From positions 1 through 64,000 of the forward strand of contig DASYNF010000195.1 of assembly GCA_036008685.1 (NCBI GenBank): a stretch of 64,000 bases of DNA, given 5' to 3'. Under the pieces are notes generated by a model. It saw only the letters and a program-made list of their open reading frames with translations, searched no databases and was not told the origin of the DNA. Positions 10,752-19,432 of this stretch are shown here, one piece after another. Every line of letters begins with the position of its first letter. The first letter of the stretch is position 1. Source of the DNA: Actinomadura_C sp036008685 (GTDB lineage: Bacteria > Actinomycetota > Actinomycetes > Streptosporangiales > Streptosporangiaceae). The position numbers and the translations under genes were made by a program.

Positions 10752-12593
10752 ATGAAGGGGGTTGCTACGTCCGGGGACCGCGTCGGCCAATACCGCCTGC
10801 TGGACATTCTCGGGGAAGGCGGCATGGGTGTCGTGCACCTCGGGGTCGATCCCGAGGGCCGCAAGGTGGCCGTCAAGGTACTCCGGCCCGCCGTGGCCGG
10901 AGACGCGACAGCGCTGCGCAGGCTGGCTCGTGAGGTCGACACCATGCGCCGGGTTCACAGCCCGCACGTCGCGGAGATCATCGATGCCGACGTCACGGCC
11001 GAACGGCCCTACATCGTCACTCAGTACGTCCCGGGCCGCACCCTGGAGCAGATCGTCCTCGAGGATGCGGGACCCCTCGGCGGCCGGCCCCTGCAGCGGC
11101 TGGCGGCCGGGCTGGCGAAGGCCCTGACCGCCATCCACGGCGCCGGAGTGATCCATCGCGATCTCAAGCCCGGCAACGTCATGTTCCTCGACGGCGAACC
11201 GATCCTGATCGACTTCGGCATCGCGCAGGTCGTGGACTCCACCCGGCTGACCGCCACGGGGATGGTCATCGGCACGCCCGGCTATCTCGCACCCGAGATC
11301 ATCGAAGGCGAGGAGGCCGGCGCCGCCGCGGACGTGCACTCCTGGGCCGGCACCGTCGTGTTCGGGGCTACGGGCCGGCCGCCGTTCGGCACCGGGACCT
11401 TTGAGTCGATCTTCTACAAGATCATGCAGGGCGCCCCGGATCTGGACGGGGTCCCGGAGGCTCTGCTGCCGTTGATCCGGAGCGCCATGGCCCAGCACCC
11501 GGCCGAGCGGCCCACGGCGGCCAAGCTGACCGAGCTGGTGCAGCGGATCGACCTGGACGCCACCCTTCCGGACCACACCCGGATGGACAGGACCTTCCCG
11601 CTGTACGGCGAGCGGCCGCCGTCCCCCATGGCCGACCGCGCCGAGTCGCGAACACCGCCGCTGCCCATGCCGGTCCGCCCGGACCCGGTCCCGGCCCAGC
11701 CCAAGGACTTCAAGGGCCTGCTGCCGCCCGCGGGGCCTCCTCCCGGCCTCCCGCCCCAGGCACCCGTGCCCTACGCGTCGCAGGCACCCGGGCCGTACCG
11801 GCCGCTGTCCTACGCTCCGTACGAGCAGCCTCGGACGGTGCCGGAGCCGACGAGCGGACGGGCCCGGCGGGAGGCGCGCCGACACCAGGAGCCCCCGGCG
11901 CCGCAGCCCTACGCGGGGCAGCAGCCGCAGCCCCATGCCGGTGGGCAGCCGAACCCCTACACGGGTCAGAGGCCGGACGCGCCCAAACCACCCAAACCGC
12001 CCAAACCGTACGGCTGGTATCGCGTCACGAGCCTGATGCTCCTCGCCGCCACCGCGGCGCTGGGCCTCGAGCTGCCGATCATGACCTTGATCGTCGTTCT
12101 GGTCGCCGTGTTCCTGTTGCGGGTGGGCGACCGGGCCGGTCAGAGCCTCAGCTCCAAGCGGTCCCGGACCGGCCCCACGTCCGGTGACGTCTTCGGCGCG
12201 ATCCTGAAGTCACCGTTGGGCATACCGAGGGCCCTGCTCACGACGCTGTGGGTCACGCCCATGGGCCTGCTGGCGGGCGCGGTGCTGCTGGCCGTCCTCA
12301 TGACCACGAAGCCGGCCATGGGAGCCGCGAGCGCCGTGGCCTACAGCGCGCTCACCGTCATCGGCCTGCACTGCCTCGGCCCGGGCAGCCGCGCGCCGCG
12401 GCGGCAGCTCGCCCGTCTGTGGGGGGTGCTGCTGCCCCGCCGGGAGGCCGCGATGGCCGTGGCGCTCTGCCTGGCGTTGTTCGCCCTGCTGGTCTTCGTC
12501 CTGCCCGGCGGCGCGCCGGACACCAGCCCTTTCCCGTCCTTGAGCGGCAACCTCGATGACCTGGGCATCCGCATCCGCGCCTTGCTCTCCTGA
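10752..12593 (+). CDS. Membrane Ser/Thr protein kinase (array member 2)
   Basis: A 613-residue Hanks-type kinase. Kinase domain about 14-270: glycine loop LGEGGMGVVHLG, K42 in VAVKVL, catalytic D137 in IHRDLKPGNV, DFG at 154-156, and GTPGYLAPEIIEG. Residues about 275-420 are a Pro/Gln/Tyr-rich low-complexity linker, ending in KPPKPPKPYGWYR. About four to five hydrophobic segments follow (420-600). Unlike PknB there is a multi-spanning C-terminus and no PASTA repeats. The start is the ATG at 10752; an in-frame GTG at 10704 would add 16 residues. Substrates are unknown. Neighbouring kinases share close motif spellings, indicating tandem duplication. Confidence 0.9.
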   Translation: MKGVATSGDRVGQYRLLDILGEGGMGVVHLGVDPEGRKVAVKVLRPAVAGDATALRRLAREVDTMRRVHSPHVAEIIDADVTAERPYIVTQYVPGRTLEQIVLEDAGPLGGRPLQRLAAGLAKALTAIHGAGVIHRDLKPGNVMFLDGEPILIDFGIAQVVDSTRLTATGMVIGTPGYLAPEIIEGEEAGAAADVHSWAGTVVFGATGRPPFGTGTFESIFYKIMQGAPDLDGVPEALLPLIRSAMAQHPAERPTAAKLTELVQRIDLDATLPDHTRMDRTFPLYGERPPSPMADRAESRTPPLPMPVRPDPVPAQPKDFKGLLPPAGPPPGLPPQAPVPYASQAPGPYRPLSYAPYEQPRTVPEPTSGRARREARRHQEPPAPQPYAGQQPQPHAGGQPNPYTGQRPDAPKPPKPPKPYGWYRVTSLMLLAATAALGLELPIMTLIVVLVAVFLLRVGDRAGQSLSSKRSRTGPTSGDVFGAILKSPLGIPRALLTTLWVTPMGLLAGAVLLAVLMTTKPAMGAASAVAYSALTVIGLHCLGPGSRAPRRQLARLWGVLLPRREAAMAVALCLALFALLVFVLPGGAPDTSPFPSLSGNLDDLGIRIRALLS

Positions 12594-12619
12594 CCCTGGC
12601 ACGCCCCGGAAGGCCCGAG

Positions 12620-12865
12620 ATGCCTGTTCAGGACGCCGCTCAGGAGCGGCTCGGCACGTACCGCCCGCTCGGACCGCCGGGTCGAGGCGGAATGGCGGCC
12701 TGCCCGGGCGTGGGAGAGGCCGGCGGCGATCCGTGTCCGGCACCGCCGGGCCCGCCCTCCGGCCTGGTCCATGGGGCGTCGCGGGCCCTCCTGAGCCGGG
12801 TCCTCCGGCGGCCGGTCCGCGACCCGTCCGCCGATCCGGCTGTCGATAGGGTGTCGGTGCCATGA
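12620..12865 (+). pseudogene. Degenerate kinase N-lobe fragment (array relic)
   Basis: The gap between kinases 2 and 3 encodes MPVQDAAQERLGTYRPLGPP, then GRGGMAACPGVGEAGGD. This aligns by eye with the N-terminus of the neighbours (IGPYRPLQRLGSGGMGAVF and the following VDEAGRD-type stretch). Further on, SRVLRRPVRDPSADPA resembles the strand and helix after the ATP lysine (KVLKPEIADDPTALRR), but the lysine and the rest of the domain are missing. I read it as the remains of another tandem copy. The open frame overlaps the start of kinase 3 by 4 nt. Confidence 0.5.
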
Positions 12866-14553
12866 GCGATGGGGATATGACACGGGACCGCCACAGCCGG
12901 AGCGACGGGGCCGCACCGGTCCGCCGGTCCGGACCGGACGGGCTCGTGGGGGACATAGGCCCCTATCGCGGGCTCTCTCACCTCGGCTCCGGTGGCATGG
13001 GCGTGGTCTACCGGGGAGTCGATCCGGCCGGCCGGGACGTGGCCATCAAGGTCCTCAAGCCGGAGATCGCCGACGATCCCACCGCGCTGCGCCGGCTCGC
13101 CCGCGAAGTCGACATGATGCGGCGCGTGCGCAGCCCGCACGTGGCCGACGTCCTGGACGGCGACGTCACCGCGGACCATCCGTACGTGGTGACACGGTTC
13201 GTCCCAGGACGCCCGCTCGACGAGGTGGTGGCGTTCCGAGGGCACCTGCGGGGCGGCGCCCTGCGGTTGCTCGCCCTCGGCCTGGCCAAGGCCCTGATGG
13301 CCATTCACGAGGCCGGTGTGGTCCACCGGGACCTCAAGCCCAGCAATGTGATGCTTGTCGACGGTGAGCCGGTCGTGATCGACTTTGGCATCGCCCAGGC
13401 CTTCGACTCCACGCGGCTCACCCAGACCGGCATGGTGGCGGGGACTCCCGGTTACCTGGCGCCGGAGGTCTTCGACGAGGAGCGTGCGACCTCGGCCTCG
13501 GACGTGCACGCGTGGGCGGCCACCGTGGCCTTCGCGGCCACGGGCCGCCCGCCGTTCGGCCAGGGCGGCCTCGAGGTGGTGTTCTTCAACATCATCAATG
13601 GACGTGCGCAGCTGGCGGGCGTTCCGGAGCCGCTCCTCGGGGTCGTGCGTTCCGCCCTCGCCCGCGAACCGGGCAGGCGGCCGAGTGCGGCCGCGCTGGT
13701 CCAGGAGATCACGGCTCTGGACATGGAGCCGGACGCCGGGTCCGGCCAGGTCACTACGCCCGACCTGCCGGACCCCGCGAGCCGGGGCCACGAGGCCGCT
13801 CCGGCCCGGGACACCGCGCAGGCGCCGGCCATGGGGGTGCCGCAGCCGCCGCCCACCGTGCCCCCGCCGGGACCCCACGGATCAGCCGCGCCATGGACGG
13901 CCGCGCCGCGGACCTCCTCCCAGGCTCACGGGCCGGCCGGTGAGCTCGCCGTGGCACCGGCCTGGTCGCGCCTGTTCTCCTACCTGGTGGTGGCGACGAT
14001 GGTGGGCATCGCGATCATGATGCCGGTGGTCGGCCTCGCACTCGCGCTCGCCGGGGCCTTCGTCCTGCAGGCCGGTGACGCCGCCGCGGGGCGACCGGCG
14101 GACGGCGCCGGAGTGGTGCGGCTCCTGACGGAGCCGCTGTCGAAACCGGCGACGCTCGCCCGCGGGGCCGCCATCACGGCGCTGACCGTGCCCTACGCGG
14201 GGGTGTGCGCCGTGGTGGTGACGCTCGGGCTCGTCTCACTGGTCGTGGCCGGGCTCCAGCCCAACGTCCTCGGGGCGTGCGCATGGGGCGTGGGGGCCTC
14301 GGTCTACGTGCTGTGGGCGGGTCCCGGCGTGCGGGGCCCACGCCGGCAGCTGGCGCGAATCTTCGGGAAGGTGGCCCCCGAGCCCCGGGGCATCGCACTG
14401 GTGAGCGTGGTGATGGGGACGCTGGCGTTCGCGGCCGTGGTCGGGGCGGTCTCCGTCATGCCGAGTTTCGAACCGGTGGACCGTCTCGACTACATGCTGG
14501 CCAAGCCGCTGGACCGGCTGCAGCAGGCTCTCTCGGCCGAGGCCATACGGTGA
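12862..14553 (+). CDS. Membrane Ser/Thr protein kinase (array member 3)
   Basis: A 563-residue kinase. Residues 1-32 are a polar N-terminal extension. The domain (33-300) has LGSGGMGVVYRG, K63 in VAIKVLK, D157 in VHRDLKPSNV, DFG 174-176, and GTPGYLAPEVFDEE. A Pro/Ala-rich linker (about 300-370) is followed by hydrophobic segments including LFSYLVVATMVGIAIMMPVV and a Val/Leu-rich stretch near the C-terminus. The architecture equals that of array member 2 with a shorter linker. The start ATG overlaps the last codons of the relic frame. No terminator is evident before the next kinase, so co-transcription is possible. Confidence 0.9.
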   Translation: MSDGDMTRDRHSRSDGAAPVRRSGPDGLVGDIGPYRGLSHLGSGGMGVVYRGVDPAGRDVAIKVLKPEIADDPTALRRLAREVDMMRRVRSPHVADVLDGDVTADHPYVVTRFVPGRPLDEVVAFRGHLRGGALRLLALGLAKALMAIHEAGVVHRDLKPSNVMLVDGEPVVIDFGIAQAFDSTRLTQTGMVAGTPGYLAPEVFDEERATSASDVHAWAATVAFAATGRPPFGQGGLEVVFFNIINGRAQLAGVPEPLLGVVRSALAREPGRRPSAAALVQEITALDMEPDAGSGQVTTPDLPDPASRGHEAAPARDTAQAPAMGVPQPPPTVPPPGPHGSAAPWTAAPRTSSQAHGPAGELAVAPAWSRLFSYLVVATMVGIAIMMPVVGLALALAGAFVLQAGDAAAGRPADGAGVVRLLTEPLSKPATLARGAAITALTVPYAGVCAVVVTLGLVSLVVAGLQPNVLGACAWGVGASVYVLWAGPGVRGPRRQLARIFGKVAPEPRGIALVSVVMGTLAFAAVVGAVSVMPSFEPVDRLDYMLAKPLDRLQQALSAEAIR

Positions 14554-14628
14554 TATCGGTCATGGCCGTGCGGTGATCTCCGTCATGAACCCATGAACCC
14601 ACGAATCCACGAATCGGAGAACTCGGAG

Positions 14629-15891
14629 ATGGACGCGGCTGGGGTACCCGACACTGTACTTCCGGGACATATCGGGCCCTATCGGCCGCTGCAGCGGCTC
14701 GGGTCCGGAGGCATGGGAGCCGTGTTCCTGGCGCTCGACGGGGAGGGCCGGGCCGTCGCGGTGAAGTCCCTGCATCCGGCCCTGGCGGCCGCTCCGGAGA
14801 GCAGGTTGCGGCTGCGTCGAGAGGTGGAGACGATGCAGCGGGTCCGCAGCCAACGGGTGGCCGAGGTGGTCGACTTCGACCTGGGCGGCACTCCGTACAT
14901 CGTGACCCGTTATGTGCAGGGCCGGTCGCTCGCGGACGTGGTGGCGGCTCGTGGTCCGCTGCGCGGGGAGGCTCTGGCCCGGGTGGCCCGCGGGCTGGCC
15001 GAGGCGCTCGCCGTCGTGCACTCCGCCGGTTGCGTGCATCGTGATCTCAAGCCGGCCAACGTGATGGTCGTGGACGGGGAACCGGTGCTGATCGACTTCG
15101 GGATCGCGCACGCGGTCGACGCGACCCGCGTCACCCAGCAGGGCGCGACCGGCTCGCCCGGTTACATCGCGCCGGAGGTTCTCGAGGGCGGGCCGGTCGA
15201 GACCTCCGCCGACATCTTCGCGTGGGCCGGGACGGTCGTGTTCGCGGCCACCGGCCGGCACACGTTCGGGGGGGCGACGCCTCAGGCCGTCCACCTCCGG
15301 ATGCTGGCGGGAAGACCGGATCTGGACGGCGTTCCCCCATCGCTCCGGCCGCTTGTGGAGAGGGCCCTCTCACCCGATCCGGGTGGCCGGCCGAGTGCCG
15401 GGGAACTGCTGTCCCGGCTGAGTGCCCCGCGATCACCTGACCGGCGCGGACCCGAGTCCGCGGCCGGCCACGCGGACATGGCGCCGGAGCCGGGCCGGCC
15501 TGGCCGGCCGGCGGGACCGGATGCGCGGCGTGACGGTGAGACGGTCGCGCGGGCCGGTGAGACGGTTGCGCGTGACGGTGAGACGGTTGCGCCGGGCCCG
15601 GCCGGAGAGCGTTCCCCCGGAGCGGTGGGGGATTCCCCGTGGTCGCCGAGATACAAGGTCAGGGGGACGGTCGGCGCCCTCGCGCTGTTCCTGGCGGGCA
15701 TGCACGCGGGCGGGGGGCGGTTCCTGCTCCTGTGGATGATCGCCTCCGGTGTTCTGTTCACCGGGCTGTTGGTCCTTCAGCGCGGGGGGGCTCGGATTCT
15801 TTTCCCGGCTCCCGCATCCGCTCTGATCTTCGGCGTTCTGGTCTCCGCTCTGCCGATCTCCGTCATCGCCCTGGTGGTCTTTCTGGCCTAG
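14629..15891 (+). CDS. Membrane Ser/Thr protein kinase (array member 4)
   Basis: A 420-residue kinase: LGSGGMGAVFLA, K46 in VAVKSLHP, D139 in VHRDLKPANV, DFG 156-158, GSPGYIAPEVLEGG. The linker (about 275-345) contains three near-identical GETVA(R/P) units from a 21-bp DNA repeat (15535-15595). Two or three hydrophobic segments end the protein: LALFLAGMHAGGG, LLLWMIASGVLFTGLLVL and LIFGVLVSALPISVIALVV. The frame is open from 14593, but the ATG at 14629 has GGAG upstream at suitable distance, so I use it. It is shorter than members 2 and 3 but has the same plan. Confidence 0.88.
   Translation: MDAAGVPDTVLPGHIGPYRPLQRLGSGGMGAVFLALDGEGRAVAVKSLHPALAAAPESRLRLRREVETMQRVRSQRVAEVVDFDLGGTPYIVTRYVQGRSLADVVAARGPLRGEALARVARGLAEALAVVHSAGCVHRDLKPANVMVVDGEPVLIDFGIAHAVDATRVTQQGATGSPGYIAPEVLEGGPVETSADIFAWAGTVVFAATGRHTFGGATPQAVHLRMLAGRPDLDGVPPSLRPLVERALSPDPGGRPSAGELLSRLSAPRSPDRRGPESAAGHADMAPEPGRPGRPAGPDARRDGETVARAGETVARDGETVAPGPAGERSPGAVGDSPWSPRYKVRGTVGALALFLAGMHAGGGRFLLLWMIASGVLFTGLLVLQRGGARILFPAPASALIFGVLVSALPISVIALVVFLA
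15535..15595 (+). repeat. 21-bp tandem repeat inside kinase 4 linker
   Basis: About three copies of GGTGAGACGGTtGCGCGtGa(c), differing at a few bases, encode GETVARA / GETVARD / GETVAPG in the kinase-to-membrane linker. The unit preserves the reading frame; copy number is a likely site of length variation. Confidence 0.75.
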
Positions 15892-16214
15892 CGGGATCCC
15901 CGCACGCCCGGCCGGGCCGCCGCGGCCGGGTGATGTCCGTCACGTCCCGGTCACGGATGGGTCGCAGAGCATTCACGTGCCGTATGGGGCGAAGGCCTGG
16001 ATAATCTCTTCGGGGCGGAGTTTGCGCGGTGGCTACTCGTGGGTAACATCGAGTCGCACACGGGAAGGCAGGACCCGAAGCCGAAGCATGTTCGGGTCTT
16101 TGGCAGGCTGTGTGCGAAACGCATAGCCCCGCGTCGACCCGGCAGGGCGACGCCCCTTTGGCCGCAACGCGTCCGCGTGCGGCCAACTGAGTGCAGGGAG
16201 GTCGGCCACCGGCC
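15892..16214 (+). promoter_or_regulatory. Promoter and structured 5' leader of etfBA
   Basis: A 323-bp stretch without a gene. A candidate promoter is TTGCGC (16022-16027), 16 nt, TAACAT (16044-16049), predicting transcription from about 16055. From that point the RNA can form an outer 8-bp stem (16054-16061 with 16110-16117), an enclosed 8-bp stem (16072-16079 with 16091-16098), a 6-bp stem (16131-16136 with 16147-16152), and a 12-bp bulged stem (16159-16185) shortly before the etfB start. I do not recognise a known riboswitch class. See findings. Confidence 0.5.
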
Positions 16215-16994
16215 ATGAACATCGTCGTCTGCGTTAAGCAGGTTCCCGATACGGAGAGCCCGCGCAAGTTGAAGTCCGAGGACAAAACGCTCGACCGTGG
16301 CGCCGCCGACGGTGTCATCAACGAGCTTGATGAATACGCCATCGAGGAGGCGCTGCGGATCAAGGAGGCCCACGGGGGTGAGGTGACCGTTCTCACCATG
16401 GGCCCGGACAAGGCGCTGGCGTCGGTCCGCAAGGCCCTCGCGATGGGCGTGGACAAGGCCGTGCATCTCAAAGATGACGCCCTGGCCGGCTCGGACGCGC
16501 TGCAGACCTCCTACGCGATCCAGCAGGTGCTCGGCAGGACCGGGTTCGACGTGGTGATCCTCGGCTCCGAGTCCACCGACGCGCGGACCGGTGTGCTGGC
16601 CGCGATGCTCGCCGAGCGTCTGGGCGTGCCGCAGCTCTCGATGGCCAACAATGTCGAGATCGACGGCTCCGCCATCAAGATCCAGCGGCAGACCGACTAC
16701 GGTTTCGACCGGGTCGAGGCCAGCCTGCCCGCCGTCGTGAGCGTGGTGGAGAAGATCAACGAGCCCCGCTACCCCTCCTTCAAGGGGATCATGGCGGCGA
16801 AGAAGAAGCCGGTCGAGGCGCTGTCGGCGGCCGACGCCGGCATCGACGTCACGAAGGTCGGCCTGGCCAACGCGGCCACGGAGGTCGTCGACTTCGCCGA
16901 GGCGCCGCCGCGGGAGCAGGGTCAGATCGTCAAGGACGAGGGCGACGGCGGTACGAAGATCGCCGAGTTCCTCGCGTCGAAGAAGTTCGTCTAG
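16215..16994 (+). CDS. etfB: Electron transfer flavoprotein beta subunit
   Basis: Beta subunit of the ETF heterodimer, which accepts electrons from acyl-CoA dehydrogenases and passes them to the respiratory chain; it binds AMP. The 259-residue product begins MNIVVCVKQVPDTESPRKL and contains LDEYAIEEALRIKE, LGSESTDARTGVLAAMLAERL and the family signature region QTDYGFDRVEASLPAVVSVVEKINEPRYPSFKGIMAAKKK. GGAGG lies about 12-16 nt before the ATG, a little far; an in-frame GTG at 16191 is the alternative. It is 13 nt upstream of etfA in an obvious operon. Confidence 0.95.
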   Translation: MNIVVCVKQVPDTESPRKLKSEDKTLDRGAADGVINELDEYAIEEALRIKEAHGGEVTVLTMGPDKALASVRKALAMGVDKAVHLKDDALAGSDALQTSYAIQQVLGRTGFDVVILGSESTDARTGVLAAMLAERLGVPQLSMANNVEIDGSAIKIQRQTDYGFDRVEASLPAVVSVVEKINEPRYPSFKGIMAAKKKPVEALSAADAGIDVTKVGLANAATEVVDFAEAPPREQGQIVKDEGDGGTKIAEFLASKKFV

Positions 16995-17007
16995 GGGAGG
17001 GCTGGAA

Positions 17008-17958
17008 ATGTCTGAGATTCTCGTCCTCGTCGACCACCTCGACGGTGAGGTCAAGAAGGTCACCTTCGAGCTGCTGACGCTCGCCCGCCGCTTCGGTGAC
17101 GCCGCGGCGGTATGGATCGGCCCGGGTTACGACGGGGCCAGGGAAAAGCTCGCCGAGTACGGCCCGGCCAAGGTCTACGTGGCCGCCGACGAGGAGCTGA
17201 CCTCCTACGTCGGGGCCCCCAAGGTCGAGGTCCTCGCCCAGCTGGTGGCCGACAGGTCCCCGGCGGCGGTGCTCGTCTCCGCGACGGGGGAGGGCAAGGA
17301 GGTCGCCGGCCGCCTGGCGGTCAAGATCGACTCCGGTGTGCTCACCGATGTCGTGGACGTGGCCGACGGCTTCGTCACCGAGCACTCCATCTTCGGTGGC
17401 GGGATGGTCGCGCACGCCAAGGTCAAGAGCGGCACCCCGATCATCGCCGTACGGCCGAACGCCGTCGCGGTGGAGGCGGCTCCGTCCTCGCCTGCCGAGG
17501 AGGAGGTGTCGGTCACCCTCTCCGACAACGCCAAGGCGGCGAAGATCGTGGAGCGGGTCGTCCAGGAGAAGGGCGAGCGCCCGGACCTGACCGAGGCCGC
17601 CATCGTCGTCTCCGGTGGCCGCGGAGTCGGCGGTGCGGACAACTTCACGATCATCGAGCAGCTGGCCGACTCGCTCGGCGCGGCCGTCGGCGCCTCGCGC
17701 GCGGCGACGGACGCGGGCTGGTATCCGCACCAGTTCCAGGTCGGTCAGACCGGCAAGACCGTGTCGCCGCAGCTCTACATCGCGGTCGGCATCTCCGGGG
17801 CCATCCAGCACCGGGCCGGTATGCAGACCTCCAAGACGATCATCGCGATCAACAAGGACTCCGAGGCGCCGATCTTCGACCTCGTGGACTTCGGCATCGT
17901 CGGTGACCTCTTCCAGGTCGCGCCGCAGCTGACCGAGGAGGTCGGCAAGCGGAAGTGA
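17008..17958 (+). CDS. etfA: Electron transfer flavoprotein alpha subunit
   Basis: FAD-binding alpha subunit of ETF. The 316-residue protein has an N-terminal ETF domain (MSEILVLVDHLDGEVKKV...) and the C-terminal FAD domain signature PQLYIAVGISGAIQHRAGM followed by TIIAINKDSEAPIFDLVDFG. SGGRGVGGADNF marks the start of the FAD domain. GGGGAGGG precedes the ATG. Co-transcribed with etfB; a 23-bp terminator hairpin follows. It sits far from any acyl-CoA dehydrogenase in this window but near fatty-acid genes at 7.7-9.7 kb. Confidence 0.96.
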   Translation: MSEILVLVDHLDGEVKKVTFELLTLARRFGDAAAVWIGPGYDGAREKLAEYGPAKVYVAADEELTSYVGAPKVEVLAQLVADRSPAAVLVSATGEGKEVAGRLAVKIDSGVLTDVVDVADGFVTEHSIFGGGMVAHAKVKSGTPIIAVRPNAVAVEAAPSSPAEEEVSVTLSDNAKAAKIVERVVQEKGERPDLTEAAIVVSGGRGVGGADNFTIIEQLADSLGAAVGASRAATDAGWYPHQFQVGQTGKTVSPQLYIAVGISGAIQHRAGMQTSKTIIAINKDSEAPIFDLVDFGIVGDLFQVAPQLTEEVGKRK

Positions 17959-18010
17959 CGCCGGCGCGGTCCGGCCCGGCGGCATCGCCGGGCCGGAGGC
18001 GCGGCGGTCA

Positions 18011-18060
18011 CGACCACGAAGCCCCGGCGATGGACTCCCATCGCCGGGGCTTCGTGGTCG
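18011..18060. terminator. Terminator after etfBA
   Basis: Perfect 23-bp inverted repeat (18011-18033 and 18038-18060) with a 4-nt loop, 52 nt after the etfA stop and 38 nt from the stop of the convergent MFS gene. Probably works in both directions. Confidence 0.85.
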
Positions 18061-18098
18061 CGGCGCCTCAACGGCCGGTGCTCATCCCCGGAGGGTGA

Positions 18099-19298
18099 TC
18101 AGGCGGCGATGAGTTCGGGAGCCGGCGTGCCGATGGACTCCGGTGCGGAGGTGGCGATGTCGGTCTCATCGTCCGCCGGGAGGAAACGGACCCCGAGTGA
18201 GACCAGCAGCGAGAGCACGAGCACGAGGCCGAGACCGAGGCGAAGTGAGGTCCGGTCGGCGAGGAAGCCGATCACCATCGGCCCCAGCAGGAGCCCGCCG
18301 TAGCCCATCGCGCCGACCTGGGCCACCGAGGCCGCCGAACGTCCTGGGGCGATGGTGCCGGCCAGCGACACCATCGTGGGTATGACCGTGCAGACCGCGG
18401 AGCCGGTGAGGAAGAACCCGGCGAGAGCCACCGGAGTGGACGGCGCGAGGAGCACGACACTCATGGAACCGGCTGTGCCCAGGCCGGCGAGGACCAGCAG
18501 CCGCCTGGTGCCGAGCCTCAGCCGCACCCGGTCGCCGACCAGGCGCCCGCACAGCATCGCGAACTCGAACAACGGATAGCCCAGCGCGGCGACGGCCTCG
18601 GAGGCGCTCAGTTCGTCGTGCAGCAGCAACCCGCTCCAGTCGGCGATCGCGCCCTCGGCCATGAAGGCCAGGAACGCCAGCGCGCCGATGAGATACACGG
18701 TCATGGGGAGCCGCGCGCGACGCGCTCCGGCGACCACGGCCGGCGCCGGCGGGTCGGCCAGGTAGGCCGGTCCGGTCAGCAGCGCGGCGGGGAGCCCGAC
18801 CACCGCCGACGCGAGGACCGCCTGGGTGAAAGACAGGCCGAGCGTGGCCGTGAGCGAGCCCAGCAGGCCACCGGTCATCGCCCCCACGCACCATCCGGCG
18901 TGCATGCCGCTCATCAGCGGCCGTCCGTAGGCGCGCTCCACCACGCTGGCCTGGGCGTTCATGGACACGTCCATCACGCCGAAGGCCATGCCGAACAGGG
19001 CGATGGCGACCAGCAGGAGCTCGTAGGTGGGAGCCACGGCCACGAGCGCGGCCGTGCTCGCGGCGAGCGGGGCCGACACGCGCAGGACCACGCGGCTTCC
19101 GGCGCGGCCCATGATCCCCCGCAGGCCCTGCATCGCGATGAGGGCCGCCACTCCCCAGGTGAGGAGGACGATGCCCACCTCACCCGACCCGATGCCGAAC
19201 TTGGCCGACAGGGCCGGCATACGCGTGACCCACATGCCGCAGAGCAGGCCTCCGAGGGCGTAGGTCGCGAAGGTGCCCATGCGGGCCCGGAAAAGCAT
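18099..19298 (-). CDS. MFS transporter
   Basis: A 399-residue major facilitator with about 12 hydrophobic helices in two six-helix halves. The central cytoplasmic loop is PAPAVVAGARRARLPM. MLFRARMGTFATYALGGLLCG and SMNAQASVVERAYGRPLMSG resemble the YbjJ-like/fucose-permease branch, but the substrate cannot be told. AGGAG precedes the ATG. It lies downstream of, and in the same direction as, the TetR gene (134-bp gap), so the regulator probably controls this exporter and itself. Confidence 0.88.
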   Translation of the reverse strand: MLFRARMGTFATYALGGLLCGMWVTRMPALSAKFGIGSGEVGIVLLTWGVAALIAMQGLRGIMGRAGSRVVLRVSAPLAASTAALVAVAPTYELLLVAIALFGMAFGVMDVSMNAQASVVERAYGRPLMSGMHAGWCVGAMTGGLLGSLTATLGLSFTQAVLASAVVGLPAALLTGPAYLADPPAPAVVAGARRARLPMTVYLIGALAFLAFMAEGAIADWSGLLLHDELSASEAVAALGYPLFEFAMLCGRLVGDRVRLRLGTRRLLVLAGLGTAGSMSVVLLAPSTPVALAGFFLTGSAVCTVIPTMVSLAGTIAPGRSAASVAQVGAMGYGGLLLGPMVIGFLADRTSLRLGLGLVLVLSLLVSLGVRFLPADDETDIATSAPESIGTPAPELIAA

Positions 19299-19432
19299 GT
19301 CAGTGACTCCTGGCGAGGGACGTGCGCGATGACGGCGCGAAGAGAAGAGGAGAGATGGAGAAGAGATGGAGACGTCGTGAAGGCAGGTACCGGCGCGCCT
19401 TCAGCGCGTCCGGTCCGGTGGGGTCGGGGTTT

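Noticed and set aside
16054..16185. Known riboswitch (cobalamin, TPP, glycine, ydaO or c-di-GMP type) in the etf leader
   Set aside because: None of the conserved core sequences of these classes could be found, so I report only an unassigned structured leader.
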